Of a DNA stretch of 64,000 bases, positions 44,256 through 54,712 are shown one piece after another (the stretch's first letter is position 1; every line of letters begins with the position of its first letter). The DNA comes from Prostheceraeus crozeri. Its lineage: Eukaryota > Platyhelminthes > Polycladida > Euryleptidae. Where the stretch lies: the NCBI GenBank assembly GCA_907163375.1, contig CAJQUW010006857.1, positions 124,001-188,000 on the forward strand, given 5' to 3'. The notes under the pieces were generated by a model. That model had not been told where the DNA came from and ran no database searches. It saw nothing but the letters and a program-made list of their open reading frames with translations. A program made the translations under genes and the position numbers.

Positions 44256-45611
44256 ATGAATTCTACAAATTCCGAAAATTTCATTAAATTAAAAATTTCT
44301 AATTTAGATTTATTAAATTATCTATTAAACAAAAATAAAAACTCAAATTGTAAAATTTATGAAGGTAACGACATACAAAAAACTTAAGAAAACTTTCCTG
44401 GTTTTATTTGGAGTAAATATTCGAAAGAAAAACATCTTCCTGGTCATTCTTTTACCGGACCATGAACTCGATTAGATATAAGACTAGATGAAAATAATAA
44501 TCCAAAACCAGGTGAAGAACCAATAAATAGAGTAGATGCCGCAGCTTACAGGCATGATTTAGCTTACCGAAATCATGATCTAAGTTCTCGACATGTAGCT
44601 GATAAGAAAATGATTCAAGAATTAGATAGTATTCAGAATCCTTCTTTTAGAGAAAGAATTGAAAGAATGTTTGTTAAGAAAGCTTTACAAGCTAAAATAT
44701 TATTCGTTCAGGGTATTGATCCTTCATCAAATGAAACGACAGCAAAGCTGTCTGAGAGCAACGCTCGAACCTACGCGTCCGAAATTCATAAAGAATATAG
44801 AAGGCCTAAATATTTATTGAAAGTAAAAGTATTTAATAAAGATGATATTTGGAGTGCTGATCTTATTCATATGCCGAATGAAGGAGGGTCTAAGTACGCA
44901 TTGACCGTTATAGATTTATATACACGATACGCTTGGGTAAAGCCTTTAAAAAATAGAAGTGGTCTATCAGTTAAATATGCGTTTGAAGAAATCTTTCAAG
45001 AAAGTAATAGAAAGCCAAGGAAATTGTTTGTTGATAAAGGGTCGGAATTTTATAACGGAAATGTTCAGGCACTATTTGAAACAGACGAAAGTAATCGCCA
45101 AGGCTCAGTTTATTCAACTGAAAATGCAGGAAAGGCTGTAGTAATAGAAAGATTCAATCGGACGTTAAAAAATAAATTATTCAAGAAATTTACTGAGCAA
45201 AGAAATCAGAAATGGTTGCAGATATTACCAGGAATTGTAGAGCAGTACAATAATAAAGTTCATTCAGTTATTGAAGAAACCCCAAAGAATGCTTCTGACA
45301 AACCTGATTTAATACGAAAGAAAATATTCGAAAATAATTATTCGAATGAGAGTAATCCAAATTTACAGAAACGTAAGCCGAAATTTAAAATTGGTGATAG
45401 AGTTAGAATATTTAAGTATAAAAAAAAATTTGAAAAAGGCTTTGTTGGCTATTGGACTAAAGAAATATTTGAAGTTTGTAAAATAAATCAAAGTTATCCG
45501 ATTACTTACGAAATCAAAGATTTAGATGATGAAGATATCAGAGGCCGATTTTATCAAAATGAATTACAACGAAGCGAGCTTTTACCTTTAGGTGCCGCTT
45601 TAGCTAGCTAG
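44256..45611 (+). pseudogene. Phospholipase A2 domain fused in frame to Polinton integrase
   Basis: One frame runs from ATG 44,256 to 45,611, broken only by TAA at 44,385 and TGA at 44,463. The first 145 codons match a parvovirus-VP1-type PLA2: PGHSFTGP with the calcium loop, EEPINRVDAAAYRHDLAY with the His-Asp pair, then DKKMIQELDSIQNPSFRERI. The TGA falls where a loop Gly is expected. After a linker (TAKLSESNARTYAS, written by a GC-rich insert) comes the integrase: DIWSADLIHM, LFVDKGSEFYNGNV and VVIERFNRTLKNK give D,D,E. A C-terminal SH3-like part follows (KFKIGDRVRIFKYKKKFEKG). The usual integrase N-terminal part is missing. Codons from 44,466 to the end (382) are open. Confidence 0.85.
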
Positions 45612-45649
45612 CTTCGCTTGATTTTTAATTATCATTATTATTATTGGAA

Positions 45650-46119
45650 CTAACGTTTCGGGAATGAAATTCCCTTGTTTAATTCTAACATAATATCTAG
45701 AAATGGTACTCCTTCCTGTAATTTCAATAAAACATAAAGACATAATTGACCACAATAAGTAGTTCCTGGTTTTTGAATTTGAAACGTATTATAAGTTCCA
45801 TTGACAAGTAATTTTTTGACTTCATTTGTTGGAGGCAATCCATAAGAGTCAAAATAGTAATTATCTCCATTTTTATTTCTATGCCCCGCTGACCAATGTA
45901 CTCCTTTTTGATCTAACGTGTGAAGATTTGTTATGAAATTTATAGTTGGAACTTTGTTCCGGGAACTGAAGGTTCCTGTTGGCTTATTTTTAATCAATTG
46001 TAATTCGTCTCTCATCAATATGTGAAAATTCTTTATTCCCAATTCCCGATTTTCTTTAGATCAAAATTTGTAGTTGTTTACGTTCCATATAATTTTAAAA
46101 ACTCATTTATGTTGCTCAT
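45650..46119 (-). pseudogene. Adenain-like cysteine protease of the Polinton, damaged start
   Basis: The ATG at 46,119 opens MSNINEFLKLYG. A TAA then replaces a Gln codon found in both duplicated copies at the left end. After a further frame change, LGIKNFHILMRDELQLIKN leads into an intact catalytic part: KGVHWSAGH (His), NYYFDSYGLPPTNEV (Asp/Asn site) and TTYCGQLCLYVLL (Cys). The family processes capsid precursors. The last 130 codons are open, so only the N-terminal segment is damaged. It is the rightmost gene and points inward. Confidence 0.85.
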
Positions 46120-46319
46120 TTTATAATAAAAAATTTCTTAAGGGACGCCGGAGTAGGATTTGCTGGATATATATTCCACGTCTTACAAATGTCTAAGTGG
46201 GTGTAGCAGCTATTTGTTCTTTAATACATTGTTTCCTTTCAAATGTTTGAGTGGGGGTCACAGCTCTTTACACTGAAATGCTTTTCTTCATAAATGCGAG
46301 AAGCAGATGTTCTCTACAA

Positions 46320-47098
46320 TTGAGTGATCATCTGAGTGCAAAGCAGTAGCAACTACTGGAATTACTAAAACACCTGAAGATATAACAATTGTAAAAGTAC
46401 CTAAACTTATTGTTAAGAATATGCCAATTCCTTCAAATATTATTAGACACATAATTTTAGTTATCTCATATTTTAAAAACCTGAAAAATGGATTTAAAAG
46501 ATGTTTTTAAAAATACCAATTTTTTTGGATGTTGTGGCTTGGAACGGTCATGATTTTAAGGGGGGTGAAAATTGTAATTCTCAAATTTGAGATTCCTGAC
46601 TTTTCTGATTTTCGGTGTCCTTGAACGGTCATGATTTGAGCAATGAAAAATGTCATAATCACACACTTGAGATTTTGAAAAATTTGAAAAATTGGGTATT
46701 TTTAAAAACGCCCAAATTTATGAATTTAGGTCTTCATAACCTGAAAAAGGGTTCAAATTCATGAATTTGTGTCGTTTTTAAAAATACCATTTTTTTGAAT
46801 TTGTCTTGTCCTCAAACGGTCTAAATTCATGAATTTAGGTCTTAAAAACCTGAAAAAGGGTACAAATTCATGAATTTAGACCGTTTTTAAAAATACCATT
46901 TTCTTGAATTTGTCTTGTCCTCAAACGGTCTTTTGACCATTACTTTCCTATTGGATGATAAAGATCACCCATTGGAAAGCCAATCACTTTCGTAGTGTAT
47001 GAGCGCGAACAATAATGCTTTCGCACATTTTGTTATTCTCGTTTTGTACATCGCTTTCGTAAGTAGCTTTGGTATTACACAGTTTACAGTGAGGTGTT
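46320..47098 (-). repeat. Polinton right terminal inverted repeat
   Basis: Inverted partner of the left end, with the same tandem units in reverse and about 30 extra bases near 46,955-46,990. Next to the matching part it also holds, at 46,310-46,440, a diverged copy of the hydrophobic-gene segment at 31,265-31,425. Confidence 0.85.
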
Positions 47099-47206
47099 AA
47101 TCAGAGATGAAGTCACACGCGCATTTGACAGGCGGATGTCTATTAAAGCAAATTGTTGCAGAGTGCCGGATACGGAGAGAAGCGACAGCTGATGTATAAA
47201 CTTGCT

Positions 47207-48446
47207 TTAACCCTCAAATGCATAAGATGGGTCCTTGAGGACCCAAGCGGTCTGTTTCTTCAGTTTTTTATTGGTTGTATGATTTATATATGACTGATAT
47301 TTAATGTATTCCTCAACAATTGATCATTAAACACAATTCAAGAGTTCATATTCTATAATTTTACTGACTATCACTATTATCGTTATTTTACTATAGAAAA
47401 GTACTGGGTCCTCGAGGACCCATCTCATACAAATGCCATCTGTTGTCTACTGAGGTCAACTGAAACATGAAAATAGTGAGCAATATCTTATGTAGGCGGC
47501 ATTACTTTACATCCAACTAAACAAGTCAGAAATAGCTTCTCGTCGATTTCCTTTAGCGAGAACTAACTAATCATAGTCGAGCTGATGAAATATCTTCCAT
47601 ATATTATGGTCTATTCTATGACACACGGGTTCATATTCATCGACTGCGAGATGAAACGAAGCAGACTATCAGCGACTGATGCTGGGATTAGAATTACGAG
47701 TAGTCCAGCCTTTGTTGAGAAGAAGAGCCGATTCCTCCTTTGTCGGCATGAGGCGTAGAATACCGGTACTGAATGCAGTTTCAGCATGTGGCATTGACTT
47801 GCCATCGGGAAGTGCGGAATCTGATGACGTAAATTCAGTCGTTTCAAGATCAAAGAGGAAGAGATGCCATCGCCGCATTGCTCACCGAAAATCTTCCAGT
47901 GTATGCACAAGTTGTGACAAAACTGTGCGCTGAACATTCTTCAAAAATCGAAATGTTTCAATGCGAACCGAGATGCTAGATAGTTTTCTGAACGCTATGT
48001 TGGATGTAGGCCTAGCCTACAAATTTCGCTTTTGTGATGATTGTATTGTAATTCATTTTGTTATACATTATAGTATAAATCTCATGCTACAACTGAGTAT
48101 GGCTTTAAGATGGCAAAATATATATCTACAAAAAGAATCATAAAATATAATACATTTAGTAGATTCATAAGTAAAATCCTAGGAAAAAGAGAAAAAATAG
48201 TCTGAATAATTGCAGAAATATGTGTCTAATTTTCATTGGAAGAAGGCTAAATTGTAATGATTAATTATGCTTCATGATATGATACGTTCATGTTAATCAT
48301 ATTCTAGCAGCATGACGTTGTTTCGTACATTCAACAGATTTATATTGGATTTGACAAATCAAAATAACACTTTGGGTCCACTGGGTCCCATGGGACCCAT
48401 CTCATGCAAAAGCGTCAGTAAAATATTTCATGCATTTAAGGGTTAA
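47207..48446. mobile_element. Internally deleted piggyBac element
   Basis: It is bounded by TTAA on both sides (47,207-47,210 and 48,443-48,446). The ends ccctcaaatgca and, inverted, cccttaaatgca are of piggyBac type. Just inside are palindromic GGGTCCT.GAGGACCC blocks and CATCTCAT; one recurs internally at 47,404-47,430. It starts about 110 bp beyond the Polinton's right end. A transposase remnant lies inside. Confidence 0.8.
47679..47980 (+). pseudogene. C-terminal remnant of piggyBac transposase
   Basis: LPSGSAESDDVNSVVSRSKR is followed by KRCHRRIAHRKSSSVCTSCD, the cysteine-rich end of piggyBac transposases. A frameshift near 47,928 separates it from AEHSSKIEMFQCEPRC and a stop at 47,978. 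The catalytic Asp region is absent. Confidence 0.7.
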
Positions 48447-48846
48447 AGAAAAGATAAAAACGAATTTTGCACGGATTAGGCTGCACTTTGTTTACCATCG
48501 AGTGCCTCTTCGGCCATGGACAAGTTGTGGCATTTGATAATGGTTGGTTCACCGGTTTATTCTCAATAAATGAAGTAGCTTGAAGACAAATTCAAATTCA
48601 AAAAGTAAAATTATTACTGAAAGGCTCGCAGCAATGGTCAACATCGTGCATGACTTAGCAATTATCGTAAGGAACATGCTACATGTTCATTTCTGTGATG
48701 TGGATAACGTGCATAGGTGTGGAAGAGCGAGTTCAATCGTCGCTCCGGCGAGCAGTACGGAATACGGTGACGACCGGTGGACGGTAACTGCAGAACAGTA
48801 AGGGGTGGTGAGGGCATTTACAAGAAGAAGAAAGCTTCAGAGAAGT
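48447..48846. other. No gene recognised
   Basis: Short frames only; no repeat or RNA signal is supported. Confidence 0.35.
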
Positions 48847-49165
48847 CATGGTGCCCTTGAAAGCGAAAAATTATGACCAAAATTCTCCAGAAAACTGTTG
48901 ACATATTCTGATTTGGCAATGTGTAGGAAGTTGTAAAACGTAAAATTTAAAATCATCCATCGAGCTATTTACGAGAAAATTCAAAATTTGAATTTTAGTA
49001 GTAGTATGATAGGTTGAAATATTATAAATACCAAAATCAAAATCCTCCAGGGAACCTGCTGTGACTGTCTGATTTGTCTATGTAAATGGAGTTGCAAGCA
49101 AATAATTCCAATACAATCCATCGAGCTATTCACGAGAAAATTCAAATTTCCAAGTAGTATAACAC
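48847..49165 (+). repeat. Left end with two subterminal units
   Basis: Two units of about 150-165 bp, each including 'atccatcgagctatt.acga' followed by 'gaaaattcaaa'. Inverted relative to the right end. Confidence 0.8.
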
Positions 49166-49736
49166 ATTGCAATATTGCAAATTGTAGGAAAACTATTCAC
49201 GAAATTTCGATTAAAGCTAAGTTATGCATGAACTCGTCGATATCTAGTATATAGTGATGTAATGTCTAGTATTGGGATATCAATTTTTACAAGCTGAAAT
49301 GACATTGTGAATTCAAATGGCACATGTGCGATACAATTTTGCTTGTCTCAAAGCGATCCAAGAGTGGAAATGTGTTCACAATTTACTTGACCTACATTTG
49401 CCGGTATGTATGCATCCTAGCTCTGTGCTTCATCATCATGAACGACATAATAATTCATTGCTTGTAAATTGATCATGTAGAATTTAGTTAGATTCAATCA
49501 AAACATTTTCATCTTTGCGATCGTGTTATTGTTCAAGTTTGTTTGTATCAAATTACCTCTGATCATTCTTTGTATTGAAAATGGCAAAAGAATGTTCACG
49601 TCATGATTCATCAACAGCTGCGCAAATACATGTAACTTGGTCCTTCCATTGTTGCGGCATAGAGTTCACGCCATTGATCCATTGTTCACTAATTGATTGA
49701 AGAAGCGCAGTGCCTCTGTCAGGTTGCTGTCATTAT
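49166..49736. other. Interior of the 4.8 kb element, no gene
   Basis: No coding or repeat structure is recognised between the left end and the foldback insertion. Confidence 0.35.
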
Positions 49737-50456
49737 AGTCCGGCAGCCAGAACGAGTTTCTGCAGGGAACGAGGCCGAAAGTGAGACTTTCACAGAATGA
49801 TGTACACCTTCTGCCTACCACGAATTCGCGCGTCTGCCGAGTTCTAGTGAGTTCCTGTTCTTGTCAGACAGGATCAAAGAAAAACACATGTAAATCCAAT
49901 GGGACGCAGATTGCAGTTTTTGACTAAAATGAAATTTTCTATATTTTCTCTGATTAAACAAAAAATACTAAGCCTAGAGTCATAATTTTTGGCATGGAAT
50001 GTCTTCAGGTCATTTCCTATGATATGCATGTGCTGTTATCATGCATCTAATCGGGAATGTATGCGAGAATGTGGTTAAATGTGGATAAAGTTGCTCAAAA
50101 TGTTTGTGTTTGTCGACATTGAAGCTCGCCAAATTTAAATGTGTTTAGCTTTATAAACATGTTTGCATGAACATGAAAGGAAATAACCTGAAGACATTCC
50201 ATGCCAAAAATTATGACTCTAGGCTTAGTACTTTTTGTTTAATCAGAGAAAATATAGAAAACTTCATTTTAGTCAAAAACTGCAATCTGCGTCCCATTGG
50301 ATTTGCATGTGTTTTTCTGTGATCCTGTCTGACAAGAAGAGGAACTCACTAGAACTCGGCAGACGCGCAGATTCGTAGACATAGAGTGTACATCATTCTG
50401 TGAAAGTCTCACTTTCGGCCTCGTTCCCTGCAGAAACTCGTTCTGGCTGCCGGACT
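49737..50456. mobile_element. 720 bp foldback element with ATTAT target duplication
   Basis: Nearly the whole length is one palindrome: it begins agtccggcagccagaacgag and ends with the exact complement. Both sides carry ATTAT (49,732-49,736 and 50,457-50,461), a 5-bp target duplication. Inner blocks such as 'gactctaggcttagta' are matched on the other arm. There are no genes, so it depends on another element's transposase. A shortened relative lies at 2,488-2,635. Confidence 0.9.
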
Positions 50457-50536
50457 ATTATCTTTCCTGACCATTTTGTTCTGACTCCTGGAGGATATTG
50501 TACGACGACCGTATCAGCATATTGAACTGAACAATC

Positions 50537-52576
50537 ATGGCCTATCGAACAAAACGTAAGTCACACGAGGAATATCGTCGAGACGTTTGCATCCTGTGTA
50601 TGAACAAAGCTAAAGAAATACGACAAATTACATCAAGGATACATGATTTGATTAAAGAGTACATTTTTACTGGCAACGAACTAAATGATGATCGACTTCC
50701 CACAGCGATTTGTTCAACGTGTAGATTGAAATTGGAACAGTATACAAAGCAAAACTTCGGCTCTAACATAGAAGTGTTTGACTATTCCTACCTATCCAGA
50801 ACGCATGCCACTCGCACATATGAGCCAGATTATTGTTCATGCACCGTTTGCGAAGTAGCAAGAAGCAATATCAATTCAGTAAACAATTTCGGGTTGAAGA
50901 AAAGCCGTGTTGGCAGGCCGTCAACATCAACTGATCAACGTCCAGTCAAACCAACACCGATTGTACTGTGTCCTCTCTGCTTGGGTTATATCGGAAGAGG
51001 GATATCCCATCGATGTGGCAAAGCTGATATATATGACAATTTATTTGCTTTGACATCCCAAAGTTCACCAAAGACTGCTGAAAGGTTTCCCTCAAAAGTC
51101 ATTAGAGAGAAGAGAAGAGGAGAGCTTCTGACAACGATGAAGTATTGCCAGATCTAAGCAATACGTCGGGAAGTTCTGTGAAACTTTGCTTGTCACCGAC
51201 AACAGAAAGCAATGCAAGAATGACGCGGTTTAGTTCTCAGAGCCTTTCCGATATGCAAGTGTCAATGAATTTGAGCGGAAGACAGACCAGAAAACTAGCG
51301 ACGCACATACGGTCCGCTTGCTCATCACGTTCATCTACCGAAAGCAATCTGGACTCTAACTTGAAACTGATAAACAGCAAGTATGAGAATTTCTTTGAAA
51401 TAACTGAGCTATGTTTCATTTCCAAATCAAAAAATGCCATTACGGGTAAAGAGAAAAAGCCGGCAGTAATATGTAATTCATTGAATAATCTGATCGAAGA
51501 CATCGAATCGGTAAGAATGTTTGATCAAGGATCAAATTTGATCCACAAAATTGGGCTCGATGGTGGTGGTTTCTTCAAAATCACATTATCAATTTTTGAT
51601 GCAAGAAATTCTGAAACAAAAGTTCGCATGACATACTGAAGGAATAGCAAACAAGTTCAAGCACTCCGGAGTAAAGAAACTCTTCATTATTGCATTGGTT
51701 TCGAACATCCAAGAAAGCTACGAAAATGTTTTACGCTTGTGGACATCCTTGAATATGAGACTTTTGATAGAAAGCAATCATTCGAACTTCTGCATCGCTA
51801 CTGATCTAAAATTGCTGAATATTTTGCTCGGAATAATGGCCCATGGTAGCTGCCACCCGTGCTCATGGTGCAATGCACACAAGAATCAGCTTCATGAAAG
51901 AGGTGAAGATCGCACGTTTGGATCTTTGAACAGCAACTTTTGGAGATATGTTGAAGATGGCCGTAATCGATCGCAAGCAAAGAAATTTGACAATGCATCA
52001 CATGAAGATATGATACTCTTGGAAGTAATTCCACCTCCAGGTTTGCATTTGTTAATTGGATGCGTAAATGTATTGTATGTTGGACTTGAAAAAGTTTGGC
52101 CTGGCGTTGCGGAATGGACGGCGCAATGTTGTGTTGAGCGTGAAGGATATCACGGTGGAAGTTTTACCGGAAACGGATGTCGCAAACTGCTGAACAATAT
52201 TTCGAAGCTTCGTACATTATGCCCGTCCCAACAAAACATTTATATTCATGCATTTGAATCGTTGAATCGTTGCGTTGAATCTTGCTTCGGAGAAAATTTA
52301 TCGTCTGACTATGAAAAGTCAATTGGAGAATTCAAGGCAGCATTTCTGCGCCTGAAACTCCCGGTAACGCCTAAAATTCATTGTATTTTTCACCATGTTG
52401 CGGATTTTTGCAAATTGAAAAAAACAGGTTTGGGACCGTGGAGTGAGCAGTCGGTTGAAGCAGCTCATTCTGACTTTTCTGAGACTTGGAATCGGTACAA
52501 AATCAATGAATCGCATCCAAGTTTTGGCAATCGTCGTCTTTCCGCAGTATCAGTCTACAACAGCAGACATATTTGA
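50537..52576 (+). pseudogene. Transposase-like gene with zinc-cluster N-terminus and RNase H-type D,D,E layout
   Basis: The start is ATG 50,537. Part 1 (to about 51,150) has four Cys pairs: CILCMNKAKEI, CSTCRLKL, CSCTVCEVA and CPLCLGYIGRGISHRC. Part 2 (to 51,637) has VSMNLSGRQTRKLATHIRS and HKIGLDGGGFFKI, with Asp at 51,559. Part 3 (from about 51,640) has FCIATDLKLLNILLG with Asp at 51,803, HGSCHPCSWCNAHK, PPPGLHLLIGCVNVLY, YHGGSFTGNGCRKLL, VTPKIHCIFHHVADF and LGPWSEQSVEAAHSDF with Glu at 52,457. The joins near 51,150 and 51,640 are single-base frameshifts. I know related uncharacterised proteins from Daphnia, Hydra and other invertebrates. The layout D..D..CxxC..HxxxxH..E follows that of RAG1/Transib/Chapaev-type cores; kinship is inferred. 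Confidence 0.75.
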
Positions 52577-53169
52577 GAACATTTGAGTTGAGGGTAATCT
52601 TTTTTTAATGGTTTGGGCAAATTATAGCTATATTATTCTAGCAATATTGTTTTCTCTTCAATGATGAGAAGGATGCAAGGATACAAGGATTTAGGTAAAG
52701 GGCTTTGAAGACAAGTGACAGATTCAGATTCAAATTTCCTTTAAGGAAAAATGCGCTTTGAATTTGAAGGAACAGCTAAAGCTTAAAACCAGTAAAATAG
52801 GCATAAATAGAAAAGAAATCTATGTCTTACAGAAATACAACATAAGTCCTCGTACATAGGATGTAAATTGATGAAGTTGCTATCATAACCAGCTTGCGTA
52901 GCTTAAAGGTAAATTCAATTAAATAAAAATGGCTAATTGCATGCATATTTCAAAAAAAAAAAGAAAATACATGTCACATGTATATGGTAAATAATGTACT
53001 CTACATGTCAGGACCTACAAGAATGCGCAAAACAGTCACATTAGTCAAGAAAACATTGTATGTAAGTCGTACATGCAAAACATCATCTGGTTTAATAGCA
53101 GCATTGCATGTAGTCAGCTATTTCATGAAACCAAAAAAAAGGAATTTATCATAATTATTGTACTGGTCA
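52577..53169. other. 3' region of the 4.8 kb element, no gene
   Basis: No further coding signal. Rich in short A-runs. Confidence 0.4.
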
Positions 53170-53647
53170 TAGAATTCAAATTTTGAATTTTCTCGTGAAT
53201 GGCTCTATGGATTGTATTGGAATTATTTGCTTGCAACTCCATGCACATAGATAAATCAGAAAGTCAAAAAAATCAGTTTCTCTGGAGAATTTTGTTTTTT
53301 ATATTTTTGATATTTTAACTTATCATACTACTATAAAAATTCAAATTTTGAATTTTCTCGTAAATAGCTCAATGTATTGTTTTAAGATTTGCTGTTTGCA
53401 ACTCCATATACATAGACAAATCAGACAGTCACAACAGTTTCCCTGGAGGATTTTGATTTTGGTATTTATAATATTTCAACCTATCATACTACTACTAAAA
53501 TTCAAATATTGAATTTTCTCGAGAATAGCTCGGTGGATGATTTTAAATTTTACGTTTTACAATTTCCTACACATAGCCAAATCAGAATATGTCAACAGTT
53601 TTTCTGGAGAATTTTGGTCATAATTTTTCGCCTTCAAGGGCACCGTG
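53170..53647 (-). repeat. Right end with three subterminal units
   Basis: Three tandem units starting near 53,173, 53,338 and 53,501, each beginning 'attcaaat.ttgaattttct' and containing 'acatag..aaatcaga'. One more unit than the left end. Confidence 0.8.
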
Positions 53648-54712
53648 AAAGGCTTCCGTACTCAAATTGTGCTCAGACAGCTTGATGTAGTTAGGATGTA
53701 GTTAACTCATCGTTCAATGTCTCAGCCAAAATATTTATTTGAGGCGTCAATTCGATGCCGTCGTATGAGAATGTTCCCCGTATCTCCCTCGACGAATACT
53801 GATTTGATGACATTTCTCGCGATTCAAAACATTTTATGGACTTCATTCAACACCAGTTTTGAATTGCATTTAAATTTGAGGGATTTGAATTCGATGCTGA
53901 ACCATCCGAAGATTTCATGGAATGGCAGCAACGTCGGAGGATGACTTCAGAGTTCAGCTTATTTTTCTCGATTTTGAGTGCATATGAAGCACAGTGTGCG
54001 ATGCAAATTCGCAGGAGAGTTGCATCTACTGAGGTCAGCTTTAATCTTCAAAGTATCTGAATACTACATCTCTTCCAGAATAGTTCTCTAGTCCAGTATT
54101 TTCCTCTGAATTTTCGATTGCAACAAGCAGACTTTCGCTAACATACTTTCATTTCGACTCATTTATTTAAATCTCAACTGCGTGATTTCAACGACTTCTG
54201 TCTCCATTCGCAATGGCTCATTTACAAATCGGAAGAAACCAGGACAGAAGAAGTCAATGTTTTCATTTCTAAGTCCATCGCTATCTTATGCTGTCCAAGA
54301 TAGAAATTCGCACAAAAACGAATGAATAATCGGCATTCCTGCATCCCCTGTTTAGCCTATCAAGTCCACCGGTCAACGCATATTATCACATTCTCATCCG
54401 AGGTGAAAGCAAGTCTGCATCGATTACGTATTTGATACAAATAATCAATTCAATTCCACCCCCAACGAAGCAGTGAAAATTCTTCTTAATCACAGGAAAG
54501 CCGACAAAAACTAAAAACTGTTGGAAGGTCGAAGAAGCGAATTACTTGTAAATATTGAGTTGAACAAATGAAATGCGAACGGTTGAGCTGTCATACAGTT
54601 CTTCATGAAAACCTATCAAAATTCAGAAGTGCTGGATATTATTAGAAGTTTCATTTTGTTCAAGAGACATTTCCTAGTCCTTCTCTTTGTCAGAAGACAA
54701 TTGAACACCGTC
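53648..54712. other. No gene recognised; possible promoter near its end
   Basis: A frame at 53,717-53,944 shows no family features. The last part precedes the candidate exon at 54,713. Confidence 0.35.

Larger units (their letters stand above)
28443..47098. mobile_element. Polinton (Maverick) element, about 18.7 kb, decayed
   Basis: Long inverted repeats of about 0.8 kb bound a block that encodes the defining Polinton set. This comprises protein-primed DNA polymerase B, a retroviral-type integrase, an adenain-like protease, an FtsK/HerA-type packaging ATPase, and major and minor jelly-roll capsid proteins. Replication genes lie on the minus strand in the middle and virion genes on the plus strand at both sides. 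Size and layout fit the 15-20 kb norm. Base composition is more AT-rich than the flanks. Nearly all genes carry frameshifts or stops. I could not confirm the usual 6-bp target duplication, so both outer ends are approximate. Confidence 0.93.
48847..53647. mobile_element. 4.8 kb DNA transposon of an unnamed family, RAG1/Transib-like layout
   Basis: The inverted ends read catggtgcccttgaa (left) and cacggtgcccttgaa (right, complement). Inside each end are tandem units of about 165 bp built on 'ttcaaattttgaattttctc'. A single gene (50,537-52,576) fills the centre, and a 720 bp foldback has inserted upstream of it. The flanks (gaagt and aaagg) are not an exact target duplication, so the copy may be old or the ends slightly off. 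Confidence 0.75.

Noticed and set aside
31028-46119. Reading the many stops as an alternative genetic code or programmed readthrough
   Set aside because: Stops of different kinds occur together with separate single-base frameshifts, and the intact genes use standard stops.
28443-47098. A 6-bp target duplication for the Polinton
   Set aside because: Flanking bases (gcagat on the left, aatcag and next bases on the right) do not match convincingly, so I give approximate ends.
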